NCBI GenBank assembly: GCA_045546175.1
Contig: JAZQCI010000061.1
Coordinates: 1 to 28,942, forward strand
DNA: 28,942 bases
Direction: 5' to 3'
Origin: CAG-791 sp045546175
GTDB taxonomy: Bacteria; Bacillota; Clostridia; Lachnospirales; Lachnospiraceae
Notes under the pieces: model-generated
What the model saw: only the letters and a program-made list of their open reading frames with translations
Told to the model about the DNA's origin: nothing
The model's database searches: none
Translations under genes and position numbers: made by a program
In this document: positions 6,213-14,894 of the stretch, piece after piece
Layout of the letters: every line of letters starts with the position of its first letter
How positions within the stretch are numbered: position 1 is the stretch's first letter

Positions 6213-7412
6213 ATGAAAAGAAAATGTGACCGCCAGATCATCCTCGAAGACGGAACTCACTACAGCGGCTGCGGATTCGGTGATCTGCAGGACAAGATTC
6301 TTGAGATCGTCTTCAACACCTCCATGGCCGGCTATCAGGAGATTCTCTCGGACCCCTCCTACACAGATCAGGCCGTCGTCATGACCTATCCATTGATTGG
6401 AAACTATGGCATGGCCGACGAGGACTATGAGACGGATCGACCCACGATCGGTGCGCTGATCGTGCACGAATACAATGATGAACCGTCTAATTTCAGAAGT
6501 ACGGCTTCCCTGGGAGACGTCATGAAAAAGTACGGAATTGCCGGCATCAGCGGTGTAGATACCCGAAAGCTGAACCGCTCGATCCGGGACTTCGGAACAA
6601 GGAAATGTCTGATCACGGACATCGAGACGCCGCTCGAAGAGGGGCTGAAGAAACTGCGAAACTTTTCAGCGCCTGTGGACGCCGTATCGAGGGTCAGCAG
6701 CAAGGAGATTTGGAGCTCTCCTGCATGTAATGCGCAGACGGATGGCATGACCGGGCCGGTGACGGTCCCGGCAGCAGAAGACGCGGCTGCACCTGCGCAG
6801 ACACCCTCTCCCGCTCCCCTCCGCGTCGTCCTCATCGACTGCGGTATGAAGAAGAACATCCTGCGCTCCCTGAACCGGCGCGGCTGCGACGTGACGATCG
6901 TCCCCTGGAACACGACCTCTGAGGTAGTTTGTTCTCTCAAGCCGGACGGCATCCTCATCTCCAACGGCCCCGGCGATCCCACGGATGTGCCGGAGACCAT
7001 CGAGACAGTGCGGACGCTGCGCGGCCGCTTCCCCATCTTCGGCATCTGCCTGGGTCACCAGATCCTGTCCCTCGCCTATGGGGCCAGGACCTACAAGCTC
7101 AAGTTCGGACACCGTGGCGGAAACCATCCCGTCAGGGACTTGCAGTCCGGGCGCATCGAGATCACCTCGCAGAACCACTCTTACGCAGTGGATGTGAAGT
7201 CCCTGGCGCAGACCGGGCTTGAAGTGACGCATGTCAATATTTTGGACGGGACGATTGAGGGCGTCAAATGTGAGAAAGATAACGCATTCAGTGTCCAGTA
7301 CCACCCGGAGAGCGCTCCTGGACCGCAGGACAGCGCGTATCTGTTTGACCGTTTTATTGCGTTGATGCAGGCGGCAAGAAGCAAGGAGGTTTCCAATGCC
7401 CAAGCGAACTGA
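6213..7412 (+). CDS. carA: Carbamoyl-phosphate synthase small (glutaminase) subunit
   Basis: 399 aa. CarA hydrolyses glutamine and channels ammonia to CarB for carbamoyl phosphate, used in pyrimidine and arginine synthesis. The N-terminal domain starts MKRKCDRQIILEDG and has GYQEILSDPSYTDQ and GNYGM. The class I glutamine amidotransferase domain has ISNGPGDP, the nucleophile in FGICLGHQ and the His/Glu pair in YHPESAPGP. ATG 6213 has GGAAAGGA about 9 nt upstream; a longer GTG start at 6114 would lie inside the leader hairpin. Between the domains is an unusual Pro/Ala-rich linker (about residues 170-205, PAAEDAAAPAQTPSPAP). One dispersed repeat copy lies in NTTSEVVC. It overlaps carB by 17 nt. 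Confidence 0.97.
   Translation: MKRKCDRQIILEDGTHYSGCGFGDLQDKILEIVFNTSMAGYQEILSDPSYTDQAVVMTYPLIGNYGMADEDYETDRPTIGALIVHEYNDEPSNFRSTASLGDVMKKYGIAGISGVDTRKLNRSIRDFGTRKCLITDIETPLEEGLKKLRNFSAPVDAVSRVSSKEIWSSPACNAQTDGMTGPVTVPAAEDAAAPAQTPSPAPLRVVLIDCGMKKNILRSLNRRGCDVTIVPWNTTSEVVCSLKPDGILISNGPGDPTDVPETIETVRTLRGRFPIFGICLGHQILSLAYGARTYKLKFGHRGGNHPVRDLQSGRIEITSQNHSYAVDVKSLAQTGLEVTHVNILDGTIEGVKCEKDNAFSVQYHPESAPGPQDSAYLFDRFIALMQAARSKEVSNAQAN
6913..6931 (+). repeat. Dispersed repeat copy in carA
   Basis: CGACCTCTGAGGTAGTTTG, differing at one base from the copy at 14793-14811 and two bases from the copy at 8723-8741. It encodes TTSEVVC at a variable position of the amidotransferase domain, just before the conserved KPDGILISNGPGDP. 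Confidence 0.6.
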
Positions 7413-10400
7413 TATCCACAAGATTCTCGTCATCGGCTCCGGTCCCATCGTGATCGGGCAGGCGGCCGAGTTTGACTATGCCGGGACCCAGGCCTGCCTG
7501 GCGCTCAAGGAGGAGGGCTACGAGGTCGTCCTGTGCAATTCCAACCCCGCGACCATCATGACCGACACGTCGATCGCGGACAAAGTCTACATGGAACCTC
7601 TGACTCTGGAATACATTGCCAAAATAGTGCGCAAAGAGAGGCCGGACGCTATTTTGCCGGGGATTGGCGGACAGACGGGGCTCAATCTGGCCATGCAGCT
7701 GGAGAAGAAGGGAATCCTGGCGGAGTGCCGGACGGAGCTTCTGGGCACCAAAAGCCGCTCCATCGAGCAGGCGGAGGACCGCGAGCTGTTCAAGGAGCTG
7801 TGCCTGCGGCTGGGAGAGCCGGTGCTGCCCTCGGAGATCGCCTGTTCCATGGAAGAAGGCCTTAAAGCGGCGCGCGACATCGGATATCCGGTCGTCCTTC
7901 GGCCCGCTTTCACGCTCGGCGGGACGGGCGGCGGCTTTGCGGACAACGAGGAGGAATTTCTTCCCATCATGAAGAACGCCCTCGCGCTCTCCCCGGTCCG
8001 CCAGGTCCTGATCGAGAAGAGCGTCAAGGGCTACAAAGAGATCGAGTATGAGGTGATGCGCGATCGAAACGACACCGCCATCACCATCTGCAACATGGAA
8101 AACCTGGATCCCGTGGGCATTCACACCGGGGATTCTATTGTCGTGTGCCCGTCGCAGACGCTCACAAATAAGGAGTATCACATGCTGCGCGACAGCGCGC
8201 TGAAGGTGATCCGTGCCCTTGAGATCGAGGGCGGCTGCAATGTCCAGTTCGCGCTGGATCCCGGCTCCTTCCAATACTACCTGATCGAGGTCAATCCGCG
8301 AGTCTCCCGCTCGTCGGCGCTGGCATCCAAGGCGAGCGGCTACCCCATCGCCCGCGTCTCCGCCAAGATCGGGGTCGGCATGACTCTCGACGAAATTCCG
8401 CTGGCCAATACGCCGGCCGCTTTTGAGCCGGCCCTCGACTACGTCGTCACCAAGATGCCGCGCTTTCCCTTTGACAAATTTACAGAAGCTGACAACTCCC
8501 TCTCCACGCAGATGAAGGCGACCGGCGAGGTCATGAGCATAGGCCGCACACTGGAGGAGAGCCTTCTTAAGGCGGTCCGCTCTCTCGAGACGGGGCACTT
8601 CCACCTGCATGATCCGAAATTTGATCAGCTGACTGCCTCAGATCTCCTCACGTATATTCGCACCGGAACCGATGATCGAATATTTGCCATTGCGGAGCTG
8701 ATACGCCGGGATCAGAAAAACTCGACCTCTGGGGCAGTTTGTCTCGAGCAGTCAATTCGCCGTCAGAGCGGCATCGACCCCTTCTTTCTGCGCGCCATCC
8801 GCCGCATCGTGGAAGAAGAGAACGCGCTTTCCGCTGCTCCCGGCGACCTGGAGGAACTGTGCGAGGCCAAGAAGATGGGCTTCTCGGACCGGGAAATCGG
8901 TGTTCTGTGGGGGCTCTCCGAGGAGATGGTCTTTGCTCTTCGGTCAAAAAACAGAATCATGCCGGTCTACAAGATGATCGATACCTGCGCCTCAGAGTTT
9001 GAAAGTTATGTTCCCTATTTCTACTCGACTTATGAGACAGGACATTTTGAAGCTGCAGACTGCACCGACACCCCAGAGGTCGCTGGCCCTCAATGCAACG
9101 ACACCCCAGAGGTCGCAGTTTCCCCTCAGCAAGAGACCTTCGGGGCAGTTTGCACCCCGGAAGTCGAAAACGAAGTCCGCCTCTCCGCCAGGAAGAAAGT
9201 GATCGTTCTCGGCGCCGGCCCCATCCGCATCGGCCAGGGCGTGGAATTCGACTATTCCACCGTGCACGCCGTACAGACGATCCAAAAGGCGGGTTACGAG
9301 GCGATCATCATCAACAACAATCCGGAAACCGTTTCTACCGACTATACCTGCTCGGACAAGCTCTATTTTGAACCGCTCTGCGTGGAAGACGTGATGAACG
9401 TGATCGAGATGGAAAAGCCCGACGGTGTCATCGTAACGCTCGGAGGCCAGACGGCGATCAATCTGGCGGATCCGCTTCACGCCCGAGGGGTCAAAATCAT
9501 CGGCACAGACTGTGAAGCCATCGACAAGGCGGAGAACCGGGATCTGTTCGAGAAACTCCTTGAAATGCTCGGAATCCCGCAGCCTAAGGGATGTGCCGTC
9601 ACTTCCGCCGCAGAAGGACTCGCCGCCGCGCAGAAGATCGGCTATCCGGTGCTGGTCCGCCCCAGCTTCGTTCTGGGCGGCCGCGCCATGCAGATCGTCG
9701 CCAAAGAGTCGGACCTGCGGGAGTATCTTGGGACCGCGGAGCCCATCGATGAGAGCAGGCCGGTGCTCGTGGACCACTATATACGCGGCAAAGAAGTGGA
9801 AGTAGACGCCGTGTGCGACGGCGAGAGGGTCTTCGTCCCGGGCATCATGGAACTGGTCGAGAGGACCGGCGTTCACTCGGGCGACTCGATCAGTGTCTAT
9901 CCCCCTTACAGCCTCTCGGCGAACGTCAAGAAGACGATTCTCGACTACACGGAGAGACTGGGCATCGGCATCGGGATCCGCGGACTCTTCAACATACAGT
10001 TCATCGTCGATGAGCGGGAAAATGTCTACATCATCGAGGTCAACCCTCGCTCTTCCCGGACGGTTCCGTTCCTCTCCAAGGCAACGGGCTACAGCCTCGC
10101 GGATATCGCCACACTTGTCAGTCTCGGCATTACTTTGAAAGGTCAGGGGCTCATCGTGCGCTGCCCCGCCGAAAAGGGCCGCTATTACGTCAAAGTCCCC
10201 GCCTTTTCCTTCTCCAAACTGCGCGGCATGGACGCCTATCTCTCCCCGGAGATGAAGTCCACGGGCGAGGCCATCGGTTACGACAGAAAGCTCCATCGCG
10301 CTGTCTACAAGGCCATGATTGCTTCCGGCATGACGCTGCGCAATTACGGCACCGTCCTTGTCAGTGTCGCCGACGAGGACAAAACAGAGACCATCCCTCT

Positions 10401-10731
10401 CGTTCGCCGCTTTTACGATATGGGCTTCAACATCGAGGCTACCACGCTGACCGCCGAATACCTGCGAGAAGCCGGGATCCGCACCAGAGTCCTCCACAAG
10501 CCCAGTGAGCACAGCGAGGAGATGCTGGACTCCATCCGCGCCGGCTATGTCAGCTACGTGATCAACACGCGCGCCGTTCTCTCCGGCGTCCACTACGGAG
10601 ACGGCGTCGCCCTGCGCAGCGTCGCCGCGCAGAATAACGTTGTCATGCTCACCTCCCTGGATACGGTGCGCATGCTGCTGGATGTGCTGGAGGAAGTCAC
10701 CATGGGGATCTCGACGATCGACGCGGAGTGA
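7396..10731 (+). CDS. carB: Carbamoyl-phosphate synthase large subunit with repeat-derived insertions
   Basis: 1111 aa, about 40 more than usual. It makes carbamoyl phosphate from bicarbonate, ammonia and two ATP. The first synthetase half starts MPKRTDIHKILVIGSGPIVI, with ATP-grasp segments PAFTLGGTGGGF and EVNPRVSRSSALASKA. The second half starts VIVLGAGPIRIGQGVEFDY, with PSFVLGGRAMQIV and EVNPRSSRTVPF. An MGS-like allosteric domain ends the protein (from about residue 960). AAGGAGG precedes ATG 7396. Two stretches are extra: residues around 440-450 (NSTSGAVCLEQ) and about 43 residues between STYE and ENEV, where homologues join directly. The latter contains DTPEVA twice plus CTPEVE. Both coincide with dispersed repeat copies. 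All core motifs remain, so it should be active. Confidence 0.97.
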   Translation: MPKRTDIHKILVIGSGPIVIGQAAEFDYAGTQACLALKEEGYEVVLCNSNPATIMTDTSIADKVYMEPLTLEYIAKIVRKERPDAILPGIGGQTGLNLAMQLEKKGILAECRTELLGTKSRSIEQAEDRELFKELCLRLGEPVLPSEIACSMEEGLKAARDIGYPVVLRPAFTLGGTGGGFADNEEEFLPIMKNALALSPVRQVLIEKSVKGYKEIEYEVMRDRNDTAITICNMENLDPVGIHTGDSIVVCPSQTLTNKEYHMLRDSALKVIRALEIEGGCNVQFALDPGSFQYYLIEVNPRVSRSSALASKASGYPIARVSAKIGVGMTLDEIPLANTPAAFEPALDYVVTKMPRFPFDKFTEADNSLSTQMKATGEVMSIGRTLEESLLKAVRSLETGHFHLHDPKFDQLTASDLLTYIRTGTDDRIFAIAELIRRDQKNSTSGAVCLEQSIRRQSGIDPFFLRAIRRIVEEENALSAAPGDLEELCEAKKMGFSDREIGVLWGLSEEMVFALRSKNRIMPVYKMIDTCASEFESYVPYFYSTYETGHFEAADCTDTPEVAGPQCNDTPEVAVSPQQETFGAVCTPEVENEVRLSARKKVIVLGAGPIRIGQGVEFDYSTVHAVQTIQKAGYEAIIINNNPETVSTDYTCSDKLYFEPLCVEDVMNVIEMEKPDGVIVTLGGQTAINLADPLHARGVKIIGTDCEAIDKAENRDLFEKLLEMLGIPQPKGCAVTSAAEGLAAAQKIGYPVLVRPSFVLGGRAMQIVAKESDLREYLGTAEPIDESRPVLVDHYIRGKEVEVDAVCDGERVFVPGIMELVERTGVHSGDSISVYPPYSLSANVKKTILDYTERLGIGIGIRGLFNIQFIVDERENVYIIEVNPRSSRTVPFLSKATGYSLADIATLVSLGITLKGQGLIVRCPAEKGRYYVKVPAFSFSKLRGMDAYLSPEMKSTGEAIGYDRKLHRAVYKAMIASGMTLRNYGTVLVSVADEDKTETIPLVRRFYDMGFNIEATTLTAEYLREAGIRTRVLHKPSEHSEEMLDSIRAGYVSYVINTRAVLSGVHYGDGVALRSVAAQNNVVMLTSLDTVRMLLDVLEEVTMGISTIDAE
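8723..8741 (+). repeat. Dispersed repeat copy in carB (oligomerisation region)
   Basis: CGACCTCTGGGGCAGTTTG, one base from the copy at 14793-14811. It encodes TSGAVC within the helical region between the ATP-grasp domain and the second half, where homologues vary. Confidence 0.65.
9066..9166 (+). repeat. Repeat cluster in the carB inter-half linker
   Basis: Four copies in about 100 bp. The 18-mer CGACACCCCAGAGGTCGC occurs identically at 9066-9083 and 9099-9116, 33 bp (11 codons) apart. An opposite copy, AGACCTTCGGGGCAGTTTG, lies at 9134-9152, and CACCCCGGAAGTCG at 9153-9166. The forward copies are all read in the frame giving TPEV. Confidence 0.8.
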
Positions 10732-10777
10732 AAGATCATCCGCTCGCTCTGCGAGCCTTGAAAGAGGAAGAACCGCA

Positions 10778-12196
10778 ATGAGCCTGCAAACAATTCTTGC
10801 TGTGGCTGCCGCCAAGGCAGCCCTCACAGTCTGTCATCTGACCGGCCGGCCCGGCTCTTCGCTGCCCGGCCGAGTCGCCCTGAGGGTCGACCCGCATATC
10901 ATAAAAGACCTGTCGTCGCAGGTCCGCCGCGGGATCATCGTGACCTGCGGCACCAACGGCAAAACGACCACCAACAACCTGCTCTGCGACATGCTCGAGG
11001 CGCAGGGCTTTCGCGTCGTCTCCAACCGCCTGGGCGCCAACATGATGGAAGGCGTCGCCGCCGCCCTGGCCACTGCCGCGGCACCTCTCACCGCAAGATC
11101 TCCGAGGTATCGTAGTGCCCCGGCTTCCGCAAGACCTCTGGGGTATCTCGATGCGGACTTCGCTTGTCTGGAGGTCGATGAGGCGTCCGCCGCCCGTGTC
11201 CTACAGTATCTAAAGCCCGATTGCATGATCATCACCGGCCTCTTTCGCGACCAGCTCGACCGCTACGGCGAGATCGACCTCACTATGAAGGCTATCGATA
11301 AGGCGATCCGCCTGGCACCGGACATGACTCTCGTCATAAACGGCGACGACCCGCTCACGGCCTTTCTGGCAAAAGAGAGCGGCCACCGCTTTGTCTCCTT
11401 CGGCGTCAGCGAACAGACTACCCCAGAGGTCGATTTTCCATCCTCTTCCGCTGAGATCCGGGAAGGGCGCTTCTGCGAAAACTGCGGCTCCCCTCTGCAC
11501 TATGATTTCTATCACTTCAGCCAGCTCGGCGTATACCGGTGCCCTTCCTGCGGCTTTAAGAGGCCGTCCATCGACTATGACGCTGCCCGCGTGACCCTTG
11601 CGCCGCAGCTATCTTTTGATGTGCGGGAATCGGATTCTGCCCCGGTCAGGATCTCCGCCCCGATGACCGGTTTTTACAACATCTATAACATTCTGGCAGT
11701 ATACGGCGTTCTGAGAGAACTGGATCTTCCCACCAAAAGCATCAATGAAGTCCTGCGCAGCTATAAGCCGCAGTTCGGCAGAGGCGAAGTCTTCCATTCC
11801 GGAGAAAAGAGAGCACAGAAAATTCTCTTAAATCTCGCCAAAAATCCCGCTGGCTTTAACCAAAATATCGCCGCCATGCTGCAGGACCGCTCCCCGAAAG
11901 ACCTGATCATCGTGATCAACGACAACGCCCAGGACGGCAGGGATGTCTCCTGGCTGTGGGACGTGGATTTTGACAGGCTGGCGGATGAGACGATCCGCTC
12001 CATCACGGTGAGCGGCCTGCGCGCGCTCGACATGCAGCTCAGGCTCAAATATGCGGAGATCGCGTCGACCTCTGCGCCGACCGTGGAAGAAGCCATAGAG
12101 CGCCGCCTCGCTGACGGCAGCGGCAACCTGTATGTGCTCGTCAATTACACGGCGCTGTATGAGGCTCATAAGTATCTGGAAGGGATCACGAAATGA
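10778..12196 (+). CDS. murT: Lipid II isoglutaminyl synthase, MurT ligase subunit
   Basis: 472 aa. With GatD it amidates the alpha-carboxyl of D-Glu in the lipid II stem peptide, using ATP and glutamine, on the cytoplasmic side of the membrane. It is a Mur-ligase-type protein: N-terminal hydrophobic segment, P-loop IVTCGTNGKTTTNNLL (about residues 50-65), LEVDEA, GLFRDQLDRYGE, a Cys4 zinc ribbon (FCENCGSP and YRCPSCGF), NIYNILAVYG, and the C-terminal DUF1727-type NDNAQDGRDVSWLWDVDF. ATG 10778 has GAGGAAG upstream. Two parts look inserted and carry dispersed repeat copies: ARSPRYRSAPASARPLGYLD before FACLEVDE, and EQTTPEVDFPSSS before the zinc ribbon. It lies 46 nt after carB and its last 4 nt overlap gatD. 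Confidence 0.95.
   Translation: MSLQTILAVAAAKAALTVCHLTGRPGSSLPGRVALRVDPHIIKDLSSQVRRGIIVTCGTNGKTTTNNLLCDMLEAQGFRVVSNRLGANMMEGVAAALATAAAPLTARSPRYRSAPASARPLGYLDADFACLEVDEASAARVLQYLKPDCMIITGLFRDQLDRYGEIDLTMKAIDKAIRLAPDMTLVINGDDPLTAFLAKESGHRFVSFGVSEQTTPEVDFPSSSAEIREGRFCENCGSPLHYDFYHFSQLGVYRCPSCGFKRPSIDYDAARVTLAPQLSFDVRESDSAPVRISAPMTGFYNIYNILAVYGVLRELDLPTKSINEVLRSYKPQFGRGEVFHSGEKRAQKILLNLAKNPAGFNQNIAAMLQDRSPKDLIIVINDNAQDGRDVSWLWDVDFDRLADETIRSITVSGLRALDMQLRLKYAEIASTSAPTVEEAIERRLADGSGNLYVLVNYTALYEAHKYLEGITK
11095..11150 (+). repeat. Paired dispersed repeats in murT
   Basis: Two copies, AAGATCTCCGAGGTATCG (11095-11112) and AAGACCTCTGGGGTATCTCG (11131-11150), flank TGCCCCGGC. The same three-part order occurs in the asnB-dapL gap at 14895-14947, so the composite of about 55 bp moved or arose as a unit. 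In murT it encodes about 20 residues before FACLEVDEA. Confidence 0.7.
11414..11432 (+). repeat. Dispersed repeat copy in murT (reverse orientation)
   Basis: CAGACTACCCCAGAGGTCG is the reverse complement of the copy at 14793-14811 with one mismatch. It encodes QTTPEV at a linker before the zinc ribbon. Confidence 0.7.
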
Positions 12197-13005
12197 AAAA
12201 AGACGAAAAGAAAGAATTGCGATCAGAATCGTCCCGGCCCGATCATACAATTAACAGCCCGGAGCCGGGCCCTTATCGACTGCATATCGTCCACCTCTAC
12301 CCGGACCTGCTCAACCTCTACGGAGACCGAGGCAACATCCAGTGCCTGCGAATGCGCTGCAAGTGGCGCGGAATTGAAGCGCAGGTTACAGAGTGCAGCC
12401 TGAATGACAGGCTTTCTCTGGCATCCGCCGACATTGTCCTTCTGGGCGGCGGTTCCGACCGGGAGCAGCAGATTGTCTGCACGCGCCTTCAGAAGGTTCG
12501 TCCGGAGCTTCATGATTATGTGGAAGACGGCGGGGCACTGCTTGCCATCTGCGGCGGCTACCAGCTGCTCGGTCACTACTATGACACGTCGGAAGGACGG
12601 ATGGAGGGCCTTTCACTGGTGGATCTCTATACGGAACAGGGTTCGCCCAGGCTGATCTCCAATATAGTCCTCAGGAATGAAACCATTCCCGAACTTAAAG
12701 CCTTTGAAATCGTCGGTTTTGAAAACCACGGCGGCCGAACCTATATCGGCGACAACATGCCATTTGGCAGAGTTGTCCACGGGTACGGCAACAACGGAAA
12801 GGACGCCTGCGAAGGCGTCCTCTACCGAAATGTGATCGGGACCTATCTCCATGGGCCTCTTTTGCCCAAGAATCCCCATGTCTGTGATTATCTGCTGCAG
12901 AAAGCTCTGGACAGAAAATACGGTGTCCGACTGAGCAGCTTTCCCGCCCTCGACGATTCCCTTGAAACCAGTGCAAACCGGGCGATTGCAGCCAGATACT
13001 CCTGA
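12193..13005 (+). CDS. gatD: Lipid II isoglutaminyl synthase, GatD glutaminase subunit
   Basis: 270 aa. It is the CobB/CobQ-type glutamine amidotransferase that feeds ammonia to MurT. Signatures: LHIVHLYPDLLNLYGDRGNI near residue 30, DIVLLGGGSDREQQI, the nucleophile Cys in AICGGYQLLG, the long GGRTYIG and GYGNNGKDACEGV segments, and the catalytic His in GTYLHGPLLPKNP. The N-terminus carries about 27 extra polar residues before the first strand compared with typical GatD. GGAAGGG precedes the ATG, which overlaps the murT stop by 4 nt (ATGA), indicating coupled translation of the two subunits. Confidence 0.95.
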   Translation: MKKDEKKELRSESSRPDHTINSPEPGPYRLHIVHLYPDLLNLYGDRGNIQCLRMRCKWRGIEAQVTECSLNDRLSLASADIVLLGGGSDREQQIVCTRLQKVRPELHDYVEDGGALLAICGGYQLLGHYYDTSEGRMEGLSLVDLYTEQGSPRLISNIVLRNETIPELKAFEIVGFENHGGRTYIGDNMPFGRVVHGYGNNGKDACEGVLYRNVIGTYLHGPLLPKNPHVCDYLLQKALDRKYGVRLSSFPALDDSLETSANRAIAARYS

Positions 13006-13036
13006 GAAGAATTTCAAGGCTCACAGAGCGATCTTC

Positions 13037-13107
13037 AGTGCCGGCAAGCCATACCTGCCGGCACTTTTTTGACAGATCCGGCAAACCATGCCTGCCGGCA
13101 CTTTTTT
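13037..13107 (+). terminator. Tandem duplicated terminator after gatD
   Basis: First hairpin: AGTGCCGGCA and TGCCGGCACT (13037-13065) followed by T6. Second: CCGGCA and TGCCGG (13078-13098), then CAC and T6 (13102-13107). The two units, including the following GACAGATCC/GACAGATCCG tail, are near-identical direct repeats of about 40 bp, so one arose by duplication. It ends 18 nt before the convergent asnB stop. Confidence 0.92.
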
Positions 13108-13124
13108 GACAGATCCGACACGCC

Positions 13125-14765
13125 TCACTCTCCACTGGCCCCGTAGTTGGACAGAACTCTTGCTGAAGGATCCTTCACGTCGCAGCCCTCCCACTCCCGG
13201 TTGGGCATCCAGAAATCCGCCACCATCTGCGCCTGGCCAGGGTAATACTTCTCGAAGATCTCCCTGTACAGAAGCGACTCCTTCGTGAACGGCTGCGCGT
13301 GCGCAAACGCAAGCCGCCGCTCCTCGAACTCCTCCTCCGAATATAGCCCTTCCGCGTAGTCGATCAAGTCGTTGACCAGCGAGTGCCCGACTGCATCCGA
13401 GAAGGCCGCCTTTTCCCGCATCAAAATATCGCGGGGAATCAGGTCATCCTCCTCAAAAGCCGCACGCAGCAAGTATTTGCCGATTCCGTACTTGTTCAGC
13501 TTTTTCTCCGGATCGATCTTCATGCAGTAGGCGACAAAATCCAGATCTCCGAAGGGCACCCTGGCCTCCAGCGAGTTCACGCTGATGCAGCGGTCCGCGC
13601 GCAGCACATCGTACATGTGGATCTCGCGGATCCTCTTCTCCGCCTCCTTCTGGAAGGCCTCCGCGTCCGGCGCAAAATCCGTGTACTTGTATCCGAAGAT
13701 CTCATCCGAGATCTCTCCCGTCATAATGACGCGCACATCCGTGTTCTCGTGGATCCATTTGCAGACCAGATACATGCCGATCGACGCGCGGATCGTCGTG
13801 ATGTCAAACGTGCCGAGCACCGCGATCACAGGCTCCAGCGCCGCGATCACGTCGTCCCGGGTAATGATCACTTCATAGTGCTCGCTCCCGATATAATCGG
13901 CCACCTTGCGGGCGTACTTGAGGTCGATCGCATCCAGGTCCATGCCGATGGAAAAGGTCCGCAAGGGCTTGTCCATGAGCTTTGCCGAGACGCCGCACAC
14001 CAGCGACGAGTCCAGACCGCCGGACAACAGGAACCCGACCGGCGCGTCCGCATCCAGCCTCTTCTCGATTCCCGCGACAAGCTTATCGTGAATATTTCTC
14101 CGAATCGCCGGCAGGTCATCCTCCAGATAATATCCGGCGCTCCAGATTCTGCTGAACTCCGCCATCGCGATTCCCTGGTGCTCCAGCGGAATGCATTCGA
14201 TGTCCCAGGGTCCCAGGTGCGCCGCGCTGATCACGGCATAGTGCCCGGGCGGGAACGGCTCGATTCGCTCGCAGATTCCGACCAGGTTCTTGGACTCCGA
14301 TGCGAATACCGGGATGCCCTTCTCATCTCTGCCAAAATAGAGCGGCCGGATCCCGATCGGGTCCCTCGCGGCGATATACTCCTGCCGTCCGGCGTCATAC
14401 AGAACCAGCGCAAACTCCGCGTCCAGGAACCGGAACATATCGATTCCATACTCCTCATAGAGAGGCAGCAGGATCTCGCAGTCCGAATCACTCCCAAAGG
14501 TATAGCCTTTCTCGATCAGCCTCTCCTTCATCTTGCGGAAGCGATAGATCTCGCCGTTGCAGACCACCGCATTTCCGTTTAAGGTAAACGGCTGCATCCC
14601 CTCCGGGGTCAGTCCCATGATCGCCAGCCGGTTAAAACCCAGATATCCGTTTCCGGTATCCAGAATCCGGCTGTCATCCGGTCCCCTCGAGATCGTCCTC
14701 GAGAGCATCTCCGCCACCCTTTCATACTCCTCCTGCTCGCTGCAGTAAGCTAATATCGAACACAT
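13125..14765 (-). CDS. asnB: Asparagine synthase, glutamine-hydrolysing
   Basis: 546 aa, close to the E. coli-type enzyme. The class II glutaminase nucleophile is Cys2 (MCSILAYC). NGEIYRFRKMKERL, FRFLDAEFALVLYD, ARDPIGIRPLYFG and FASESKNLVGICERIEPFPP complete the N-terminal domain. The synthetase domain has the PP-loop LLSGGLDSSLVCG, MTGEISDEIFGY, SLEARVPFGDLDFV and a DPSARV tail. It converts aspartate, glutamine and ATP to asparagine; some AsnB paralogues instead amidate meso-diaminopimelate. AAGGAG lies 7-8 nt before ATG 14765; a longer frame to 14816 would run through a repeat and is rejected. Upstream lie a dispersed repeat and a hairpin block. It is convergent with gatD. Confidence 0.95.
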   Translation of the reverse strand: MCSILAYCSEQEEYERVAEMLSRTISRGPDDSRILDTGNGYLGFNRLAIMGLTPEGMQPFTLNGNAVVCNGEIYRFRKMKERLIEKGYTFGSDSDCEILLPLYEEYGIDMFRFLDAEFALVLYDAGRQEYIAARDPIGIRPLYFGRDEKGIPVFASESKNLVGICERIEPFPPGHYAVISAAHLGPWDIECIPLEHQGIAMAEFSRIWSAGYYLEDDLPAIRRNIHDKLVAGIEKRLDADAPVGFLLSGGLDSSLVCGVSAKLMDKPLRTFSIGMDLDAIDLKYARKVADYIGSEHYEVIITRDDVIAALEPVIAVLGTFDITTIRASIGMYLVCKWIHENTDVRVIMTGEISDEIFGYKYTDFAPDAEAFQKEAEKRIREIHMYDVLRADRCISVNSLEARVPFGDLDFVAYCMKIDPEKKLNKYGIGKYLLRAAFEEDDLIPRDILMREKAAFSDAVGHSLVNDLIDYAEGLYSEEEFEERRLAFAHAQPFTKESLLYREIFEKYYPGQAQMVADFWMPNREWEGCDVKDPSARVLSNYGASGE

Positions 14766-14792
14766 ATTCGTTCTCCTTCCATTTTCCAAACA

Positions 14793-14811
14793 CGACCTCT
14801 GGGGTAGTTTG
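14793..14811 (-). repeat. Dispersed repeat copy upstream of asnB
   Basis: CGACCTCTGGGGTAGTTTG on the plus strand, between the asnB start and its leader hairpin. Used here as the reference copy; the copies at 6913, 8723 and 11414 each differ from it by one base. Confidence 0.75.
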
Positions 14812-14821
14812 TTCAAATACT

Positions 14822-14877
14822 AAAAAGCGCTCCAAGCACAGACCTCTCGGTCCGCACCTGAAGCGCCGTTGCCTCAT
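14822..14877 (-). promoter_or_regulatory. Hairpin block A between dapL and asnB (terminator or attenuator)
   Basis: On the minus strand a near-continuous 19-bp stem closed by a GAGA tetraloop spans 14867-14826 and is followed by TTTTT. With the adjoining ATGAGGCAAC it forms a 51-nt block (14827-14877) 88% identical to 16288-16338. It can end dapL transcription or act as an asnB leader attenuator. Differences from the other copy mostly keep pairing, including one full C-G to T-A change beside the loop. Confidence 0.7.
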
Positions 14878-14894
14878 CTCCTGAATATTTGCCC

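Noticed and set aside
9066..9166. CRISPR-like short direct repeats
   Set aside because: Repeats are in frame inside carB, in both orientations, with spacers of very different lengths and no cas genes.
8992..10827. 611-codon open frame on the minus strand opposite carB
   Set aside because: Antisense shadow of a GC-rich gene; no start signal and no recognisable domain.
14596..14612. Possible further repeat copy (CCCCTCCGGGGTC) in asnB
   Set aside because: It encodes LTPEGMQPF at the expected place in AsnB and lacks the flanking repeat sequence.
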